From Polyangiaceae bacterium (GTDB lineage: Bacteria; Myxococcota; Polyangia; Polyangiales; Polyangiaceae): a stretch of 17,599 nucleotides of DNA. Every line of letters starts with the position of its first letter. Position 1 is the stretch's first letter. The notes beneath the pieces were generated by a model. That model saw nothing but the letters and a program-made list of their open reading frames with translations, was not told where the DNA came from and ran no database searches. The stretch covers positions 1 to 17,599 of the forward strand of contig JAICTU010000154.1 in the NCBI GenBank assembly GCA_025936205.1, written 5' to 3'. Both the position numbers and the translations under genes were made by a program. Shown piece after piece: positions 12,955 to 17,599 of this stretch.

Positions 12955-15423
12955 GTGAGCGAGGGGCGGATCGCGGCGCTGGGCGAGTCTCCGGTGCGAG
13001 GATGGCGGGCAGCTGCAGTCTGGCTGGCGCTCGCGCCTGCCGCGGTTCAGGCGTTGCCCCTCTTCTGGAAGACTCCGCTCAGCCACGATCACCCCACGCA
13101 CTTGTTCAAGGCCTGGCACTTCTGGACGGAGATGCTCGGCCAGTGGCGGCTGCGCGGTTGGAGCCATTTCTGGGGCTTTGGCTTTCCTTCGGATGAGTTC
13201 GTTCCGAGCGGCGGAGAGCTCTGGGTCTCGCTCTTCCGCGCGCTCAGCCTGGGCCAGCTCTCCTGGTTGCGGACTTACGCGCTCGCGTTCGCGGCGTTCC
13301 TGATCCTCGAGGCGCTCACCGCCTTCCTGTTCACGCGGCGCTACTTCGGCCCCACTGCGGGGCTGCTCGCGGCCTGGCTCACCTCGCTCGACGTGGGGGG
13401 CTTCTCTGAGGGCGGCTGGGTCTGGAGCGTCGAATGGGGAGTCTGGCCGGTCTCGCTCGCCATGTGTTTCCTGCTGCTCGCGCTCCTGCAGCTGAGCGCG
13501 GTCCTGCGCACGGGGCAGGCGCGGCACGTGCTGCAAGCAGGGCTGTGGAGCGCCGCTGCGCTGATCACTCACCAGATCGCGCTGCTCGTGCTGGCGGTGA
13601 CCGTTCCGTTGCTCTTGCTCGGGCAGTGCTCGATGCGTCGGCCCCTTCCAACGCTGCGTTTAGCGCAAACGCTCGGGGCCGCGCTGCTCGGGTTTGCGCT
13701 GCCCGCCACGACACTGCTGCCGTTTCTCGCCCGCAGCCACTACACGATGGATCTCGGCTACGCCACTCAATCGCTCACGGCGGTGGCGGCGCGCCTGATC
13801 GAGCTCCGGACCTTTGCCAACGTGTCTCCGGTGGTGCACGCGCTCGGCGTGTTGGGGGGCTGGTTCGCGCTGCGGAGGGGCCCGCGCCGCACTCGCTTCA
13901 TCGCGCTCTCGGCGATCGCTTTCTTGGTCGCCAGCTCCGATTTTCTGACTGGCGTGCTGCACCTGGAGCGCGTCCTGCCCAGCCTGATCAAGGTCGAGTC
14001 TGCGCGCTGCCTGCTGGTGGCCAAGTTGTTCTGGTACCCGCTTGCCGGCCATGCCTGCGTCACGCTGGTCCAGCGTCTGCGGCCGCTGTGGTCGCGGTTT
14101 GAGCGCGGGCGTATCGCTCTGGCGGCTCTGCTCGCGATCGGCGCTGCTGCTCTGCTGATGGGCTCGACGCTCCCGCACTGGTATGCGTCGCAGAGCCAAC
14201 GGCAGATCCAGGGTGAGGCCGAGACGGAATTCTTCGCCGATCTGCAGCAAGTCTGGGCCTGGTCGCGCGAGCTGCACGCGAACCACGCCGACCACTACCG
14301 CATCGCTTACTACATGCCGCACGGCGATCACCTGGCGACGCTGGCGCCCGTGTACGACCAGACGCTGCTCTACAAGATCGGCGTGACCCCGACGCAGATC
14401 TTCGATGGGCTGCCGCTGAATGACGGTCGCGACCTGTTGAAGGCGCTCTCCATCGAGTACGTCGTGAGCTGGAAGCCGCTCGAGGCGCCACTGTTCGAGC
14501 TGGAACGCAGCTTCGGCGCGCTGCGGCTCTATCGCTTCACGGATTACGATCCGGCTCCCTTCGACGTGCTCGGGCCGGGCCGGGGCGAGCTCTTGGAGTT
14601 CGCTCCCGAGCGCGTGCGCATCCGCCTGAGCGAGATGGGGCCCTGGAGTCGGCTGCGCATTCACGTCGGTGCAATGGATCGCTGGCAGGCGGAGATCGAC
14701 GGCCGAACGGTTCCGATCGTGACGGTCCCTGCTCAGGGCGTGGAAGATCCGGTGCTGATGGAGGTGCCCGCGCGCGACGGCGAGCTGCTGCTCCGGTACG
14801 TCTGCCGCTGGAGCGACTGGCTCGGACTGCTCGTGACCCTCGGCGCCCTGCCTGCCTTCTGGGCCCTCACCCGGCTGGGGCCGAGGCCCTGGCAGTTCCT
14901 GTTCTCCGAGCTGGCACGTCGGCGGCGGCTCCTGCTCCGGGTCGCGCTCGGCGGCGGCGTCTTGCTCGGCGGCATGCTGATGCTGCTCGCGCGCAACAAC
15001 GATCGGCTCTTGCCGGCGCGCTCACTGTTCTATGGGGGCCTCCCCCTCACACTCGGTGGCCACCCCTGCAGCAAGACCAGCCCGCTCGGCTATGGCTGCG
15101 GCGTCCAGCGCATCGAGGCAGCGCTGGTCCATGGTCGCGGCGACCATCTGTGCATGACCGCCACCAGCCGCGAGCCACTGCGCGTGCAAATCCCCGGAAA
15201 GCTCGGCGCCTTTCTGGTCGCTCAGTACGACGCGCTGGGCGCGCCGGGCAGCATCCGTGCGGAGCTCGACGGCAACCCACTCGGTCAAGCTCACACGCGC
15301 CCGGCGTACATGCTGCGCCAGACCCTTCAGTTCGACACGCGGGCACGATCGGGCACGGAGGGCGATCTCCAGGTCGTGCTGGAGGGTGGCCCCCTCGCCT
15401 GTTTCGACTTGTGGTGGCGCTAG
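12955..15423 (+). CDS. Large polytopic membrane protein, GT-C-like (PTPS-related membrane family)
   Basis: This 822-residue integral membrane protein starts at GTG 12955, six bases after the GH16 stop, suggesting translational coupling. About ten or more hydrophobic segments fill residues ~17-410. The first loop carries HDHPTHLFKAWHFW (~44-57), reminiscent of the acidic first-loop motif of GT-C glycosyltransferases that use lipid-linked sugars. A soluble domain (~420-615) includes YRIAYYMPHGDHLATLAP, then GRDLLKALSIEYVVSW. Two more membrane segments (~625-680) precede a C-terminal domain with four cysteines (GHPCSK, GYGCG, DHLCMT, LACFD). This layout resembles membrane proteins annotated as '6-pyruvoyl-tetrahydropterin synthase-related', which are not pterin enzymes. 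A role in exopolysaccharide or glycolipid assembly is an inference from fold and its GH16 neighbour. Confidence 0.7.
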   Translation: MSEGRIAALGESPVRGWRAAAVWLALAPAAVQALPLFWKTPLSHDHPTHLFKAWHFWTEMLGQWRLRGWSHFWGFGFPSDEFVPSGGELWVSLFRALSLGQLSWLRTYALAFAAFLILEALTAFLFTRRYFGPTAGLLAAWLTSLDVGGFSEGGWVWSVEWGVWPVSLAMCFLLLALLQLSAVLRTGQARHVLQAGLWSAAALITHQIALLVLAVTVPLLLLGQCSMRRPLPTLRLAQTLGAALLGFALPATTLLPFLARSHYTMDLGYATQSLTAVAARLIELRTFANVSPVVHALGVLGGWFALRRGPRRTRFIALSAIAFLVASSDFLTGVLHLERVLPSLIKVESARCLLVAKLFWYPLAGHACVTLVQRLRPLWSRFERGRIALAALLAIGAAALLMGSTLPHWYASQSQRQIQGEAETEFFADLQQVWAWSRELHANHADHYRIAYYMPHGDHLATLAPVYDQTLLYKIGVTPTQIFDGLPLNDGRDLLKALSIEYVVSWKPLEAPLFELERSFGALRLYRFTDYDPAPFDVLGPGRGELLEFAPERVRIRLSEMGPWSRLRIHVGAMDRWQAEIDGRTVPIVTVPAQGVEDPVLMEVPARDGELLLRYVCRWSDWLGLLVTLGALPAFWALTRLGPRPWQFLFSELARRRRLLLRVALGGGVLLGGMLMLLARNNDRLLPARSLFYGGLPLTLGGHPCSKTSPLGYGCGVQRIEAALVHGRGDHLCMTATSREPLRVQIPGKLGAFLVAQYDALGAPGSIRAELDGNPLGQAHTRPAYMLRQTLQFDTRARSGTEGDLQVVLEGGPLACFDLWWR

Positions 15424-15628
15424 TGACTGCCCCATTACAAGTCCAAGCCGAAATCCCCCGCCCAGAGTTAAGACCGCTGCTCCTATGTTGCACCGTGCAA
15501 TGAAACAGACAGTCTACTAGCGCTCGAGCGTGGATCTGCGGGGCGGCATCCGGGGGCGGGGGTTGTTTGGCTGCGCGCTCGAGCGAGATTGTAACGCGGC
15601 CAGCGCACGCTCCGTACGGAGGGTCAAC
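15424..15628. promoter_or_regulatory. Promoter region of the protease gene with twin CGCTCGAGCG palindromes
   Basis: This 205-bp gap holds two identical perfect 10-bp palindromes, at 15521-15530 and 15576-15585, 55 bp centre to centre (about five helical turns). They lie ~44-108 bp before the protease start, a good place for an operator pair. A strong GGAGGG Shine-Dalgarno lies at 15618-15623. No convincing -35/-10 pair was identified. Confidence 0.4.
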
Positions 15629-17535
15629 ATGAAGCGATTCGGGCAAGCGAAACGGACCGGTTGGATCGTGTGCGCGGCGGCGCTGGCAGCAGCTTGCGGC
15701 GCTGAACCAGAGGATCTGGAGCTCACGACGAAAGACCAAGACGTCATCGGCGGCACGCAGACGACAGCGCGCCCCGAGGTGGGGCAGATCTTCGTCACGG
15801 TCAATGGTACCCCGCTCTCGTGCACCGCCACGCTCATCTCGCGGCGCTACTTCCTCACCGCCGCGCACTGCATCGGCTACCTGAGCCGTTTTGACCCCGC
15901 GATCCAGGCATGGGCGGGGGCACGTTTCGGCTGACCCGGAACCCGCCTCCCGCGCCACCAGCCAGCCCGACCATTGACCGCGCGATCAGAGACATCTACG
16001 CGCTCGATGGAAACCCAGAAGGCGCCGTGCTCAGCCCGTGCCCGCCCAATACCCCCTGCGTCAACAACAGCGGGGCCGGGGACTTCGATCTGGCGATCGG
16101 GCGCTTGGCGCAGGACATCGATGCCACCTTGGCAACGCCGGCGGTGATCGGTACGCGCAAGCCGATCAACGGTGATACGGTCACGCAGTTCGGCTACGGC
16201 TGCAACCAGAAGCTGCCCAATCAAGCTGGTTTCGACGTCAAGCGGACTCGCACGTTCGTGTGGCCTCCCGTCGATGTGAACTGCTCGGGTGATTCTGGCG
16301 GCCCGATCTTCCTGGGCAATGCGGCCGCGAACGGACCGATCGTGGCGGTGACGTCAGGAAACCAGTCGGGTGCCAATACTGGCGACACGGACGCATACCC
16401 GGCACCGTTCAAGGCACATTTCGAGGCCCTGATGCGCTCGCTCGACGACGACTCTCTGGAGCCTACCGAGCCCGGCGTCAACCGCGGGGGCGGCGATCTT
16501 CCCGGCATGCCGGACGCCGCCGGCTCCAGCTTGGCCCTGTGCCAAGCCGAATGCGCCGCGAATCCGAAATGCCGCGCGTATACGTACGCTGGAGGAAGCC
16601 TTTGCTGGCTGAAGGGAAGCGTCCCGACGCCGACCGCCGGGACCGGCATGGCGTCGGGAGTCATGCAGAACGGCCTCGAGATCGGGATCAACCGTGGCGG
16701 AGGGGACATCACCAACTTTACGAGCACGGGGGCGACGTCCTGCCGGGACTCCTGCAACCAGCGCACAGACTGTCAGGCGTTCACCTTCCGAGCCGTGGAT
16801 AGCATGTGTTACCTCAAGAGCCGGGCGCCGAATCCCGTACCGCTCGACGGCGTGACATCGGGTCTGGCCCAGCACCGAGCCCTCTTCAATCTGGGCGGCT
16901 CCGACCTGGCGGGTATGCCCCTCACCAATCAGTCGTTCGATGGCTGCGAGGCCGCCTGCGCGGCGCGCACCGATTGTAAGGCGTACACGTTCACCATTAA
17001 CAACAACAACTGCTGGCTCAAGTCTGCGGTGCCAGCTGCCACGAGCTGCAACAGCTGCTGGTCAGGGATCAAGCGATCGCTGGAGGTGAACGTGGATCGC
17101 GGAAACAACGACCTCGCTGGCATGCCGGTGCCATCGCCGTCTGCCAGTGATTGCCAGCGACAATGTGTGCTGACCAACGACTGCGTCGCGTTCACGTAAA
17201 GTCCCACCAACGGGTGTTGGCTCAAAGGGGCAGTTTCGGCTCCGACCACGTCATCTGGCGGAGTCACGTCGGGGCTGCGGCGCGGCATCGAGATCAACGT
17301 GGACCGCCCAGGCAGCGACCTCAGCTTCGTCGACCTCCTCAACGGGCCCAATGCAGCCGAGTGCCAGCAAAAATGTGAGAACACAGCGGCCTGCAAGGCC
17401 TGGACACTCGCCATCAGACCCACTGGCACTTTCGGCGGCGCCAGCGTCAACCGCTGCTTCCTCAAGAGTGCGATCCCCGCGCCGACCGTCGGCTACGGCA
17501 TGTTCTCTGGCATCAAGGGCGGTTACCTCTTCTAG
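15629..17535 (+). pseudogene. Exported trypsin-like serine protease with five PAN/Apple repeats; frameshift plus in-frame stop
   Basis: ATG 15629 follows GGAGGG at five bases. The signal peptide ends in a lipobox-like ALAAACGA, followed by a short propeptide and VIGGTQ, the activation site of S1 (chymotrypsin) proteases. The triad is complete: TAAHC (His), GDFDLAIG (Asp) and CSGDSGGP (Ser). The frame changes within the G-run near 15910-15914, between FDPAIQAWAG and GTFRLTRNPP; one missing G explains it. The C-terminal half (16477-17532) is five ~65-residue PAN/Apple-like repeats with NRGG.DL, CxxxCxxxxxCxAYTF, CWLKSAVP and a closing SG. TAA at 17197-17199 interrupts repeat 4 (AFT-stop-SPTNGCWLK, expected Tyr). 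The frame continues to TAG 17533-17535. As written, translation would stop at 15934 before the active-site serine, so no active protease is expected unless the indel is an error. Confidence 0.82.
16477..17532 (+). repeat. Five tandem PAN/Apple-like repeats in the protease
   Basis: Repeat starts are near 16477, 16675, 16876, 17077 and 17284, with spacing of 198-207 bp. Each carries four or more cysteines in the same order, with CxAYTF-like and CWLK/CYLK/CFLK cores, and ends in an SG turn. PAN/Apple modules bind proteins or carbohydrates. Repeat 5 is longer in its centre and closes the protein; repeat 4 contains the stop codon. Confidence 0.8.
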
Positions 17536-17599
17536 TCTCGCTTCATAGGTGATCCCTTAAGCCAGGCGCCCGGGCAGACCGACCAGGTCGAGCCCGAGG

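Noticed and set aside
15450..15475. Possible third copy of leader block B (GAAATCCCCCGCCCAGAGTT)
   Set aside because: It matches only about half of the block with gaps, block A is missing, and it is not next to a start codon.
17557..17599. Possible C-terminus of a convergent minus-strand gene (reads LGLDLVGLPGRLA-stop)
   Set aside because: Only 13 codons are in the window; plausible but not supportable without the adjoining sequence.

Overview
The window is high-GC DNA with long coding regions on both strands. Large lipid-anchored exported proteins, a trypsin-like protease with PAN/Apple repeats, a REP-associated tyrosine transposase and a GH16-NPCBM hydrolase suggest a predatory or saprophytic myxobacterium (Polyangiales/Sorangium-like). 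This assignment is an inference from gene style, not from a marker gene. No rRNA, tRNA, CRISPR array or phage module was seen.

Layout. (1) 1-903: the 3' end of an IS4-type transposase abuts the lipobox of a frameshifted Cys-rich lipoprotein with one CXXCH motif. (2) 904-2805: a 520-bp stretch without a gene, a complete RAYT on the minus strand with a 14-bp perfect hairpin inside it, then a 600-bp gap with a 17-bp REP-like inverted repeat. (3) 2806-5517: a cytoplasmic GH5 hydrolase and, convergent, a fused methionine sulfoxide reductase MsrB-MsrA, separated by a 28-bp perfect palindrome. (4) 5518-10750: a molybdoenzyme island with an assimilatory nitrate reductase (nasA), its FAD/NAD(P)H/[2Fe-2S] partner, a broken NHL-type lipoprotein on the opposite strand, a frameshifted molbindin (mop) and a MarR regulator. 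(5) 10751-15423: a Uma2-family nuclease divergent from a GH16 lipoprotein, followed by an 822-aa polytopic GT-C-like membrane protein. (6) 15424-17599: an exported trypsin-like protease with five PAN/Apple repeats, broken by one frameshift and one in-frame stop.

How the genes fit together. NasA plus the NirB-like reductase would pass electrons from NAD(P)H through FAD and Fe-S centres to a Mo-bis-MGD site. Mop would buffer molybdate, and the MarR protein is a plausible local regulator. The most interesting observation is that nasA and marR, 4.4 kb apart, carry the same ~100-nt leader just before their start codons. It has two ungapped blocks matching at 27/32 and 28/30 positions. The second block sits in a different phase relative to each start codon, so it is not a shared N-terminal peptide. 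A hairpin of unrelated sequence overlaps the ribosome-binding region in both copies. This may be a cis-acting RNA or a shared operator.

Four small genes (5' lipoprotein, NHL lipoprotein, mop, protease) each contain an apparent single-nucleotide indel, and the protease also has a nonsense codon, while every long gene is intact. Either accessory genes are decaying or the assembly has residual indel errors; raw reads would decide.
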